Assembly: GCA_003545125.1 (NCBI GenBank)
Contig: DQCI01000021.1
Location: 12,000 to 18,774 of the forward strand
DNA: 6,775 nt
Direction of reading: 5' to 3'
Source: Paracoccaceae bacterium
Lineage (GTDB): Bacteria; Pseudomonadota; Alphaproteobacteria; Rhodobacterales; Rhodobacteraceae
Positions 1 to 5,751 of this stretch are shown one piece after another (positions within the stretch are counted from its first letter, which is position 1; every line of letters begins with the position of its first letter). Made by a program: the position numbers and the translations under genes. The notes beneath the pieces are model-generated. The model saw only the letters and a list, made by a program, of their open reading frames with translations. It was not told where the DNA came from and searched no databases.

Positions 1-42
1 AAATCAGGCCCGCGAAATCAGGCATGCGAGTTCAGGCCCGCG
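1..42. repeat. Three-copy 14-bp tandem repeat at the window edge
   Basis: Three consecutive 14-bp units are visible: aaatcaggcccgcg (1-14), aaatcaggcatgcg (15-28) and agttcaggcccgcg (29-42). The shared core is TCAGGCccGCG. The third unit covers the stop codon and last two codons of the minus-strand EAL gene; the other two lie just downstream of it. The unit length is not a multiple of three. The array may continue to the left of the window, which cannot be seen here. Function unknown. Confidence 0.7.
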
Positions 43-871
43 TGGCCTGCGCCTTTTCGCGCCACGGCGGACGGACGGTGGCCGCACCGAAGAAATGACC
101 CTGGAGCATGTCGTAACCGGCGCCAATCAGGAACTCAGCATCCTCCCAGGATTCGACATTCTCGGCGACGGTCAGCATGTCGAAATGCTGGGCCATCGAC
201 AGCATCGCCTGCGCAATGACCTGGTTATCGGGGTTGGAGGCGATCTCCTTGGTAAACTCGCCGTCGACCTTGAGGATGTCGAAATACAGATCGCGCAGGT
301 AGCGAAACGCGGTGTAGCCAGCGCCGAAATCGTCCAGCGCAAAGGAGATCCCGTGGCTCTGCATCTCCGACATGAACACCTGGACGAGGTCCGGCATGAC
401 GATTGCGGTGCGTTCTGTGATCTCGAGGATCAGCCGTTCGCCCGCGGTCGGATCCCGTTCCAACCCCTGGCGCAGCGCCGTCATCCAGCGAGGATAGCCG
501 ATCGACCGGGCCGACATGTTGATGGCCAGACGCAACTCCGGGTTTTCGGCCAGCGCCCGAAATCCGAGATCGAGCGCCCAGGTATCCATCTGGCGGCCGA
601 GCTCCTTCGCCTCGACCACGTCCATGAAATCGCCCGCGGGGATGATCCGCCCGGTGTGATCGAGCACCCGGAGCAACCCCTCGTAGAAGGCGGGACGTTC
701 CGGATTGCACGCCCTTACGATCGGTTGGTAGGCGAGCATGACCTGCCCGGTCTCGACAGCGCGGCGAACCATCTGCATGGTCTCGTGATCGCGCCCGGCA
801 ATGGCGACCGACAACGGGCTGCCGAATTCGGGCTTCGAGTCGACTTGGTCGAATGGGTTGAAATCTTGCAT
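32..871 (-). CDS. Stand-alone EAL-domain cyclic-di-GMP phosphodiesterase
   Basis: This 279-residue protein is nearly all one EAL domain, the family that hydrolyses c-di-GMP to pGpG in the cytoplasm. The expected metal and catalytic positions are present: E64 in EGLLR (the signature reads EGL, a common variant), N118 in INMS, E150 in LEITE, D180-D181 in DDFGAGY, K201 in KVDGEF, E237 in AENVE and Q257 in QGHFFG. I therefore infer an active enzyme. The first ~37 residues are short and polar; no GGDEF, PAS or receiver domain and no membrane segment is seen, so the control input must come from elsewhere or from expression. I chose the ATG at 871 because GGAG lies 8 bases upstream and homology begins shortly after; an upstream in-frame start at 964 would run through the intergenic region. 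It is divergent from tag. Family assignment is firm; the physiological target (motility, biofilm) is unknown. Confidence 0.93.
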   Translation of the reverse strand: MQDFNPFDQVDSKPEFGSPLSVAIAGRDHETMQMVRRAVETGQVMLAYQPIVRACNPERPAFYEGLLRVLDHTGRIIPAGDFMDVVEAKELGRQMDTWALDLGFRALAENPELRLAINMSARSIGYPRWMTALRQGLERDPTAGERLILEITERTAIVMPDLVQVFMSEMQSHGISFALDDFGAGYTAFRYLRDLYFDILKVDGEFTKEIASNPDNQVIAQAMLSMAQHFDMLTVAENVESWEDAEFLIGAGYDMLQGHFFGAATVRPPWREKAQATRA

Positions 872-978
872 GTCCACAGCTCCACAATCCGGGACATTCA
901 AACGCGCAGCTATGAAAAACCTGTGAAAACCGGCATTTACTGATAATTCTATGGAATATGCCACGGCGGGAGGTCGAT
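872..978. promoter_or_regulatory. Divergent intergenic region with an 11-bp-period direct repeat
   Basis: This 107-bp spacer separates the EAL gene (minus) from tag (plus) and must hold at least part of both promoters. A direct repeat TGAAAAACC (913-921) / TGAAAACC (924-931) has an 11-bp period, about one helical turn, as expected for a regulator site. An AT-rich patch at 938-960 contains GATAAT (942-947), which resembles a -10 box for tag, but no good -35 is found 16-18 bp upstream. GTGGAG on the minus strand near 880-885 is the EAL ribosome binding site, and GGGAGG at 968-973 is the likely one for tag. Promoter positions are guesses. Confidence 0.35.
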
Positions 979-1548
979 TTGGACGCGCACGGACAGGGAA
1001 ACAGATGTGGCTGGTGCGGCGACGATCCGCTTTACCTAGCCTACCACGACGAGGAGTGGGGCGTGCCGGAACATGACGGACGGGCGCTGTGGGAAAAGCT
1101 GGTGCTCGACGGCTTCCAGGCCGGGCTCGCCTGGATCACCATCCTGCGCAAGCGCGAGACCTTCCGTGCAGCTTTCGAGGGGTTCGATCCGGCGGTGATC
1201 GCCGAATGGGGCGAGCCGGATGTCACCCGGCTGCTCGCGGACCCCGGCATCGTGCGCCATCGCGGCAAGATCGAAGCCACAATCGGCAATGCTCGCGCTT
1301 TCCTGGAAATGGGGGGGGCCGACCCCTTCGCGGAGCGAATGTGGGGCTATGTCGACGGCGCGCCACTGGTGAACCACTTCACCACGCTTGCCGAAGTGCC
1401 CGCCGCGACCCCGCTTTCGGAACGTGTTTCGAAAGACCTGCGCAAGGCGGGCTTCCGCTTCGTCGGCCCCACGATCGTCTACGCCTGGATGCAGGCCTGC
1501 GGGCTGGTCAATGACCACCTTGTCGGCTGTCCTGCGCGGCGGGTTTAG
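979..1548 (+). CDS. tag: DNA-3-methyladenine glycosylase I
   Basis: Tag excises 3-methyladenine from alkylated DNA, starting base-excision repair in the cytoplasm. The whole protein matches the family: CGWC near the N-terminus, DPLYLAYHDEEWGVPE, QAGLAWITILRKRE, IVRHRGKIEATIGNARAF, FRFVGPTIVYAWMQACGLVNDH and VGC. The four residues of the family's zinc clamp are present as C10, H23, H180 and C184. The residue matching E. coli E38, which contacts the damaged base, is Asp (D44 in LDGFQAG). I chose the TTG at 979 because GGGAGG (968-973) sits 5 bases upstream and the resulting 189 residues match E. coli Tag (187). An in-frame ATG at 958 would add 7 residues but has no ribosome binding site. The coding frame contains a run of eight G at 1311-1318. 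No operon partner is visible; a terminator-like hairpin follows. Confidence 0.95.
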   Translation: MDAHGQGNRCGWCGDDPLYLAYHDEEWGVPEHDGRALWEKLVLDGFQAGLAWITILRKRETFRAAFEGFDPAVIAEWGEPDVTRLLADPGIVRHRGKIEATIGNARAFLEMGGADPFAERMWGYVDGAPLVNHFTTLAEVPAATPLSERVSKDLRKAGFRFVGPTIVYAWMQACGLVNDHLVGCPARRV

Positions 1549-1564
1549 CCAAAGGGGGATCCGC

Positions 1565-1595
1565 GGGCGGTTGCGGGGATGCGCCCACCTTTTTT
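1565..1595 (+). terminator. Probable intrinsic terminator of tag
   Basis: GGGCG (1565-1569) can pair with CGCCC (1582-1586) across a 12-base loop, followed within four bases by six T (1590-1595). This lies 16 bases after the tag stop codon. The stem is short for a strong terminator, hence moderate confidence. A perfect CCCCCGGGGG palindrome (1606-1615) lies just beyond it and, read on the minus strand, is followed by TTTT, so it might serve the opposing tlpA-like gene. With no proper loop, that second reading is weak. Confidence 0.45.
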
Positions 1596-1673
1596 GAACC
1601 GAAAACCCCCGGGGGATCCGGCGGAGCGGCGGAGGAGTCGGCGAGCTTACCCCCTGGAACGCGGCGGGATGTC

Positions 1674-2225
1674 TCAGCCGTCGATCACCGCCCGAATCAC
1701 CGCCCGCGCCTCGTCGCTGGCCCAGTCGGCCCCGCCGATGAACCGCGCCACCTCGCGTCCCTCGCGGTCCAGGATCATGGTCACCGGCGGCGCGATCACC
1801 CCCATCTGGGCCGAAAGCCTGCGGTCGGGGTCAAGCAGCACCGGCAGCGCGTCGATCTCGTAATTCGTAAGGAACCGCGCGAGCCCGCCGGGATGATTGT
1901 AGCCGAAGGCCACCGGCACCACCGCGAAATCCGCACCGCCCATCTCGCTTTCAAGCCTGTCGAGGCTCGGCATTTCCTCGCGGCAGGGCACGCAGGACAC
2001 CGCCCAGAAATTGAGAAGCACCACCTTGCCGCGCCAATCGGCGAGATTGTGGGTGGCTCCCTCCCGGTCGGTGAAATCGGCGGCGCCCGCGGGCTTCGGT
2101 GTGGCATGCACTGCCAGTTGCTTCATCTCGCCGGTCTTCAGCGCTTTGAGCACGCCCGGATCGGCCGCCATGGCGGCATTTGCACCCGTCAGAAGGGCCG
2201 CGTAGAAGAGGGCGAAACGCAACAT
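1674..2225 (-). CDS. TlpA-family thioredoxin-like protein, exported
   Basis: This 183-residue protein is a thioredoxin-fold thiol-disulfide oxidoreductase, predicted to act in the periplasm. Residues 1-20 form a signal peptide (hydrophobic [17 protein letters not shown], probable cleavage after AMA before ADPG). No lipobox Cys is seen, so it should be soluble or held by an uncleaved signal. The fold is marked by [14 protein letters not shown], the active-site CVPC (C78, C81), [24 protein letters not shown] and the cis-proline region [12 protein letters not shown] (P147). The residue before the first Cys is Ser (WAVSC), where the family usually has Trp. Family members reduce disulfides, for example in cytochrome c or oxidase copper-centre assembly, but the partner here cannot be told. 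The ATG at 2225 is supported by GGGAG 7 bases upstream. It is divergent from argH by 26 bp. It could equally be named a CcmG/ResA-like protein; the length and exported architecture favour TlpA. Confidence 0.9.
   Translation of the reverse strand: MLRFALFYAALLTGANAAMAADPGVLKALKTGEMKQLAVHATPKPAGAADFTDREGATHNLADWRGKVVLLNFWAVSCVPCREEMPSLDRLESEMGGADFAVVPVAFGYNHPGGLARFLTNYEIDALPVLLDPDRRLSAQMGVIAPPVTMILDREGREVARFIGGADWASDEARAVIRAVIDG
2180..2208 (+). promoter_or_regulatory. Candidate argH promoter inside the tlpA-like gene
   Basis: The argH/tlpA-like spacer is too short for a promoter, so argH must be transcribed from within the opposing gene. TTGCAC (2180-2185) and TAGAAG (2203-2208) have the right 17-bp spacing and lie 44 bp ahead of the argH ATG. 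The hexamers match the sigma70 consensus at only 3/6 and 4/6, so this is a weak candidate. Confidence 0.25.
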
Positions 2226-2251
2226 CCAAAGACTCCCGAGGCCATTGCCCC
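2226..2251. promoter_or_regulatory. 26-bp divergent spacer made of two back-to-back ribosome binding sites
   Basis: Between the start codons of the tlpA-like gene (2225, minus) and argH (2252, plus) lie CTCCC (2233-2237, read as GGGAG on the minus strand, 7 bases from its ATG) and GAGG (2238-2241, 10 bases from the argH ATG). The two sites abut. Any primary transcripts of these genes must therefore overlap in antisense at their 5' ends. Confidence 0.7.
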
Positions 2252-3646
2252 ATGACTGAAAAAAAGAGCGCCAATGCCATGTGGGGCGGCCGCTTTGCCG
2301 CCGGACCGGACGCGATCATGGAGGCGATCAACGCCTCGATCGGGTTCGACAAGCGGCTTGCCTCCCAGGACATCGCCGGTTCGCGCGCCCATGCCGCGAT
2401 GCTTGCGGCCCAGGGCATCATCAGTGATAGCGATGCGGAGGCGATACGGGAAGGGCTGCTTACGGTACTGTCAGAGATCGAGGCGGGGGAATTCACTTTC
2501 TCGACCGCGCTTGAGGACATCCACATGAATGTCGAGGCGCGGCTGAAGGAGATCGTCGGCGAACCGGCCGGGCGGCTCCACACCGCGCGCTCGCGCAACG
2601 ACCAGGTGGCGACCGACTTCCGGCTCTGGGTGCGTGACCAGAACGACGCGGCCATAGAGGGCATCGAGGCGCTGATCGGCGCGCTCCTGGGCCAGGCCGA
2701 AACCGGGGCGGATTGGGTCATGCCGGGCTTCACCCATCTGCAAACCGCCCAGCCGGTCACCTGGGGCCACCACATGATGGCCTATGTGGAAATGCTCGGC
2801 CGCGATCTCTCGCGCTTCCGAGACGCGCGCACCCGGATGAACGAAAGCCCCCTCGGTGCGGCGGCGCTCGCCGGTACCGGATTCCCGATCGACCGCCATG
2901 CCACGGCGGCGGCGCTTGGCTTCGATCGGCCGATGGCCAATTCGCTCGACGCCGTTTCGGACCGGGATTTCGCGCTCGATTTCCTCACCGCTGCCAGTAT
3001 CTGCGCCATGCATCTCTCGCGGCTTTCGGAAGAGCTGGTGATCTGGTCCTCGGCCCAGTTCCGCTTCGTGACCCTGTCAGACAGGTTCTCCACCGGCAGC
3101 TCGATCATGCCGCAGAAGAAGAACCCCGACGCCGCGGAACTCATCCGCGCCAAGATCGGCCGCATCCTCGGCTCTACCGTTGGCCTCTTCACCGTGATGA
3201 AAGGCCTGCCGCTGGCCTATGCCAAGGACATGCAGGAAGACAAGGAGCCTGTGTTCGACGCCGCCGACACGCTCATGCTGTCGCTCGCGGCGATGACCGG
3301 CATGGTGTCCGACATGCAGGCCAACCGGGACGCGCTGGCCGCTGCCGCGGGCTCCGGTTTCGCCACCGCCACCGACCTCGCCGACTGGCTGGTGCGTGAA
3401 GCGGGCCTGCCGTTCAGGGACGCGCACCATGTCACCGGGGCGCTGGTTGCCCTGGCCGAATCGCAAGGCTGCGACCTCGCCGAGCTTGCGCTGGAAGACA
3501 TGAAGGGCGTGTTCGACGGGATCAGCGAAAGCGTCTACGACGTGCTCACCGTCGAGGCCTCGATCGCTTCGCGGCAAAGCTACGGCGGCACCGCGCCGAT
3601 TCGCGTGCGCGAGCAGGTCGCACTTTGGCGCGAACGTCTCCGCTGA
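2252..3646 (+). CDS. argH: Argininosuccinate lyase
   Basis: ArgH splits argininosuccinate into arginine and fumarate, the last step of arginine synthesis, as a cytoplasmic homotetramer of the fumarase/aspartase superfamily. The protein has 464 residues, the usual length. Visible landmarks are MWGGRF near the N-terminus, [16 protein letters not shown] (110-118), [17 protein letters not shown] with the catalytic His162, and the superfamily signature [12 protein letters not shown] (282-293), whose Ser pair carries the catalytic base. The C-terminal [13 protein letters not shown] is also typical. The ATG at 2252 follows GAGG by 10 bases and gives the normal N-terminus; longer in-frame starts would overlap the divergent tlpA-like gene. 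The stop overlaps the next ATG (TGATG), so translation is probably coupled to the DUF2834 protein. No defect is seen. Confidence 0.98.
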   Translation: MTEKKSANAMWGGRFAAGPDAIMEAINASIGFDKRLASQDIAGSRAHAAMLAAQGIISDSDAEAIREGLLTVLSEIEAGEFTFSTALEDIHMNVEARLKEIVGEPAGRLHTARSRNDQVATDFRLWVRDQNDAAIEGIEALIGALLGQAETGADWVMPGFTHLQTAQPVTWGHHMMAYVEMLGRDLSRFRDARTRMNESPLGAAALAGTGFPIDRHATAAALGFDRPMANSLDAVSDRDFALDFLTAASICAMHLSRLSEELVIWSSAQFRFVTLSDRFSTGSSIMPQKKNPDAAELIRAKIGRILGSTVGLFTVMKGLPLAYAKDMQEDKEPVFDAADTLMLSLAAMTGMVSDMQANRDALAAAAGSGFATATDLADWLVREAGLPFRDAHHVTGALVALAESQGCDLAELALEDMKGVFDGISESVYDVLTVEASIASRQSYGGTAPIRVREQVALWRERLR

Positions 3647-3963
3647 TGTCCGGCCTCCGCCTCACCTATCTCACCCTCGCCGGGATCGGTGCCGTCTGGC
3701 CGATGTGGCTCTTTCTCGCCTACCTGACGGCGGCGGGCGGCTCGCTTCCCGGCATGATCGCGCTCTGGACCGCCAATGACGCGGTCACCGGCCTCGCGCT
3801 CGATCTGATGATCTCGGCGGCGGTGCTCGTCGTCTGGTGCCTGGCCGAAACCCTGGTGCGCCGGAACTGGCTCGCCCTTGTGACGATCCCGGCCACGCTC
3901 TTCGTCGGCGTCTCCTTCGGCCTGCCGCTCTATCTTTTCCTGCGCACCCGGCCGGTTAGCTGA
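3646..3963 (+). CDS. Small DUF2834-family membrane protein
   Basis: This 105-residue integral membrane protein has three hydrophobic segments at about 7-27, 50-71 and 77-99. The sequence DLMISAAVLVVWCLAE followed by WLALVTIPATLFVGVSFGLPLYLFLR resembles the DUF2834 pattern as I remember it: a helix with DL(L/M)IS, then a C-terminal helix ending GLSFALPLFLYLR. Function is unknown for the family. I chose the ATG at 3646 because it shares its A with the argH stop (TGATG); no ribosome binding site is seen, so it probably relies on coupling to argH translation. A TTG at 3625 would lie deeper inside argH and adds nothing conserved. It is likely co-transcribed with argH, which need not mean a role in arginine synthesis. 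Confidence 0.82.
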   Translation: MSGLRLTYLTLAGIGAVWPMWLFLAYLTAAGGSLPGMIALWTANDAVTGLALDLMISAAVLVVWCLAETLVRRNWLALVTIPATLFVGVSFGLPLYLFLRTRPVS

Positions 3964-3986
3964 ACACGCCCCTCGTCCTTTCCCTC

Positions 3987-4020
3987 TTCTTGGCTCAAAT
4001 ACTCCCGGGGGTCCGGGGGC
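3987..4020 (+). repeat. Rhodobacterales-type intergenic GC element (half copy)
   Basis: Starting 23 bases after the DUF2834 gene, a pyrimidine-rich lead TTCTTGGCTCAAATACTCCC runs into GGGGGTCCGGGGGC. The last part contains a short direct repeat CCGGGGGT/CCGGGGGC. From memory, near-identical tracts are scattered between genes in Rhodobacterales, usually followed by a complementary GCCCCCGG arm that makes a hairpin. Here that second arm is missing: GAAATTC follows. It may be a relic terminator or repetitive element. Family membership rests on recall, not on a search. Confidence 0.45.
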
Positions 4021-4086
4021 GAAATTCAAACGTCATTTGCTGTCCATTGCCAACACCTACGACCGCGGGCTGAGATCCTGGCCCAA

Positions 4087-4154
4087 GGGGCGCACGCCCC
4101 CCACCATCAGTGGCACCCCTCCGGGGTGACGGGGCGGACGGCGCAAGCCGTTCG
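4087..4154 (+). other. Array of four predicted hairpins upstream of lysA
   Basis: Four inverted repeats follow one another with little spacing. GGGGC/GCCCC is at 4087-4091/4096-4100 with a 4-base loop. CCAC/GTGG is at 4101-4104/4110-4113. CACCCC/GGGGTG is at 4114-4119/4123-4128. CGGACGGC/GCCGTTCG is at 4135-4142/4147-4154, an 8-bp stem with one G-T pair and a GCAA (GNRA-type) loop. No T run follows any of them. They lie before the likely lysA promoter, so they would be in the 3' end of an argH-DUF2834 transcript, or in a longer lysA leader if transcription starts further up. Possible roles are 3'-end stabilisation, termination or a small structured RNA; none is proven. Confidence 0.4.
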
Positions 4155-4162
4155 AAAGCCAA

Positions 4163-4190
4163 TTGAACCGCGCGGAGGGCGTGCTATCAC
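4163..4190 (+). promoter_or_regulatory. Candidate sigma70-type promoter of lysA
   Basis: TTGAAC (4163-4168) and TATCAC (4185-4190) are separated by 16 bp, 27 bp before the lysA ATG. Each box matches 4 of 6 consensus bases. A start about 7 bases after the -10 would give a leader of about 20 bases carrying the GAGG ribosome binding site (4207-4210). Confidence 0.45.
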
Positions 4191-4216
4191 GTCCCGACCG
4201 AAACACGAGGCCCGTC

Positions 4217-5482
4217 ATGGATCATTTCAACTACCGCGCCGGCCTCCTCCATGCCGAGGACGTTGCCATCCCCGAAATCGCGGGCACGGTCGGCACGCCT
4301 TTCTACGTCTATTCGGCGGCCACGCTGAGGCGCCATTTCCAGGTGTTCGACGATGCGCTCGCTGGGATGGATCACCTCGTATGCTACGCGGTGAAGGCCA
4401 ATTCCAACCTCGCGGTGCTGAAGCTGCTCGGCGACATGGGCGCGGGCATGGATGTGGTCTCGGCCGGCGAATACCTGCGCGCGAAGGCGGCCGGAGTGCC
4501 CGGAGAACGCATCGTGTTCTCCGGCGTCGGCAAGACACGTGAAGAGATGCGCATTGCCCTCGAAGGCGGGATCCGCCAGGTCAACCTCGAGAGCGAGCCA
4601 GAGATGCTGGCATTGCAGGAGGTCGCATCCAGCCTCGGTGTAACGGTTCCGGTCACGATCCGGGTCAATCCGGACGTCGACGCGAAAACGCATGAGAAGA
4701 TCGCCACCGGCAAGAGCGAAAACAAATTCGGCATTCCGATCGCCAGGGCCCGCGGGGCCTACGGCGAGACCGCGGCGCAGCCGAACCTGCGTGTCGTTGG
4801 CGTCGACGTGCATATCGGCTCGCAGCTCACCGACCTTGCGCCCTACCGCGCCGCCTACACCAAGGTCGCCGAACTCACCGAACAGCTCCGCGCCGACGGT
4901 CACGAGATCTCCCGGCTCGATCTCGGCGGCGGGCTCGGGATCCCTTACGAAGCCTCCAATACCGCGCCGCCGCTGCCCGCCGATTACGGCGCGGTCGTGC
5001 GCGAGACGGTGGGTCAGCTCGGCTGCGAGATCGAGATCGAGCCCGGCCGGCTCATCGCCGGCAACGCCGGATTGATGGTGGCGCGCACGATCTACGTTAA
5101 ACAGGGCGAAGGCCGGAAGTTTCTCATCCTCGATGCGGCGATGAACGACCTGGTGCGGCCCGCAATGTATGAGGCGCACCACGATATCGTGCCGGTCATC
5201 GCGCCCGAACCAGGGCTGGAGCAGGAACATTACGACATCGTCGGCCCGGTCTGCGAAAGTGGTGACACCTTTGCGAAGGCCCGCAGCCTCGCGCCGGTCG
5301 GCCCCGAGGATCTCATCGCTTTCCGCTCGGCCGGCGCCTATGGCGCTGTCATGGCGTCGGAGTACAATTCCCGGCCCCTGATCCCCGAAGTTCTGGTGGA
5401 CGGCGATCAGTTTGCGGTCGTCCGCGCGCGGCCCTCATACGCGGAGATGCTCGCCCGCGACGCGGTTCCGGACTGGCTTTGA
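4217..5482 (+). CDS. lysA: Diaminopimelate decarboxylase
   Basis: LysA decarboxylates meso-diaminopimelate to L-lysine, the last step of lysine synthesis, as a cytoplasmic PLP enzyme of the alanine-racemase/ornithine-decarboxylase fold, usually a dimer with shared active sites. It has 421 residues, standard length. Landmarks are the PLP lysine K60 in YAVKANSN, GMDVVSAGE, NKFGI, H199 in HIGSQ, the glycine loop LDLGGGLGIPY (235-245), EPGR (275-278), the active-site CESGDTFAK (C346) and Y375 in GAYG. The ATG at 4217 is chosen because GAGG lies 6 bases upstream and MDHFNYRAGLLHAEDV is the usual N-terminus; an in-frame TTG at 4163 would sit on the proposed -35 box. The gene looks intact although a decayed insertion sequence begins about 250 bp after its stop. 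No clear terminator is seen after it. Confidence 0.98.
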   Translation: MDHFNYRAGLLHAEDVAIPEIAGTVGTPFYVYSAATLRRHFQVFDDALAGMDHLVCYAVKANSNLAVLKLLGDMGAGMDVVSAGEYLRAKAAGVPGERIVFSGVGKTREEMRIALEGGIRQVNLESEPEMLALQEVASSLGVTVPVTIRVNPDVDAKTHEKIATGKSENKFGIPIARARGAYGETAAQPNLRVVGVDVHIGSQLTDLAPYRAAYTKVAELTEQLRADGHEISRLDLGGGLGIPYEASNTAPPLPADYGAVVRETVGQLGCEIEIEPGRLIAGNAGLMVARTIYVKQGEGRKFLILDAAMNDLVRPAMYEAHHDIVPVIAPEPGLEQEHYDIVGPVCESGDTFAKARSLAPVGPEDLIAFRSAGAYGAVMASEYNSRPLIPEVLVDGDQFAVVRARPSYAEMLARDAVPDWL

Positions 5483-5517
5483 GGCCGGACAGGTTGGTCG
5501 CGCTGCCACTTTACAGC

Positions 5518-5751
5518 TCATAATTGTCGTGTCCCAGCAACACGCTCAACGAATGCCCCCGGTGCGTCGGCTGCCAATATCAAACCGCCCAGATTGGCGA
5601 GGATCTGAGTGGCGTGGGCATCCGAAGCGGCGGGGTCCGGTGAAAGCCTGATACATTGGATCAGGACCGCCCGGGGCTGGTGGCCGGCACGAGTGCCCTG
5701 CTCCCCTGAGAGTCCGCGTTTAACGGTTAGGGTCAGGATGCAATGATGTCC
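5518..5751 (-). pseudogene. Possible C-terminal remnant of an unidentified gene
   Basis: On the minus strand an open frame without any ATG runs from 5751 (first in-frame stop upstream at 5752-5754, inside the IS5-like element) to a TGA at 5518-5520. The last ~40 codons read like protein: DPAASDAHATQILANLGG then LILAADAPGAFVERVAGTRQL. The frame is cut at its 5' side by mobile-element sequence, so it may be the tail of a gene disrupted by insertion and convergent with lysA. I do not recognise the product. In DNA this GC-rich, an open frame of 77 codons can occur by chance, so the call is weak. Confidence 0.25.
5647..5697. repeat. Two inverted repeats between lysA and the IS
   Basis: CCTGAT (5647-5652) and ATCAGG (5660-5665) form a 6-bp inverted repeat with a 7-base loop. 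GGCAC (5686-5690) and GTGCC (5693-5697) form a tight second one. Neither is followed by a T run, so they are poor intrinsic terminators. They could be a Rho-type end of lysA mRNA or part of older element debris. The rest of 5483-5730 holds nothing else I can name apart from the weak minus-strand frame. Confidence 0.3.

Noticed and set aside
1..42. CRISPR array
   Set aside because: The units are 14 bp, directly adjacent and have no spacers.
95..943. Long plus-strand open frame (282 codons) opposite the EAL gene
   Set aside because: It is the antisense shadow of a clear EAL domain; its translation has no recognisable domain and is full of His, Arg and Asp as expected from reverse reading of GC-rich coding DNA.
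1606..1615. CCCCCGGGGG plus TTTT as the terminator of the tlpA-like gene on the minus strand
   Set aside because: A perfect palindrome without a loop leaves only about three base pairs after a loop is allowed; too weak to list as its own feature.
3964..4216. Small LptM-like lipoprotein gene between DUF2834 and lysA
   Set aside because: I looked for a short signal peptide with a lipobox Cys, as I recall near lysA in relatives, but no frame here encodes one.
3964..4216. Lysine riboswitch ahead of lysA
   Set aside because: The hairpins are short, separate stems and do not resemble the multi-helix junction of the lysine aptamer; a promoter also appears to lie downstream of them.
4126..4542. 138-codon plus-strand frame starting at GTG before lysA
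   Set aside because: Its start lies in the hairpin region and the rest is out of frame within lysA; the product is low-complexity Arg/Gly-rich.
4187..5230. 347-codon minus-strand frame inside lysA
   Set aside because: It lies wholly opposite lysA, which has all family motifs; the translation looks like an antisense artefact.
5483..5730. tRNA or other RNA gene that could have served as an insertion target after lysA
   Set aside because: No cloverleaf, anticodon arm or CCA-adjacent acceptor pattern could be found on either strand.
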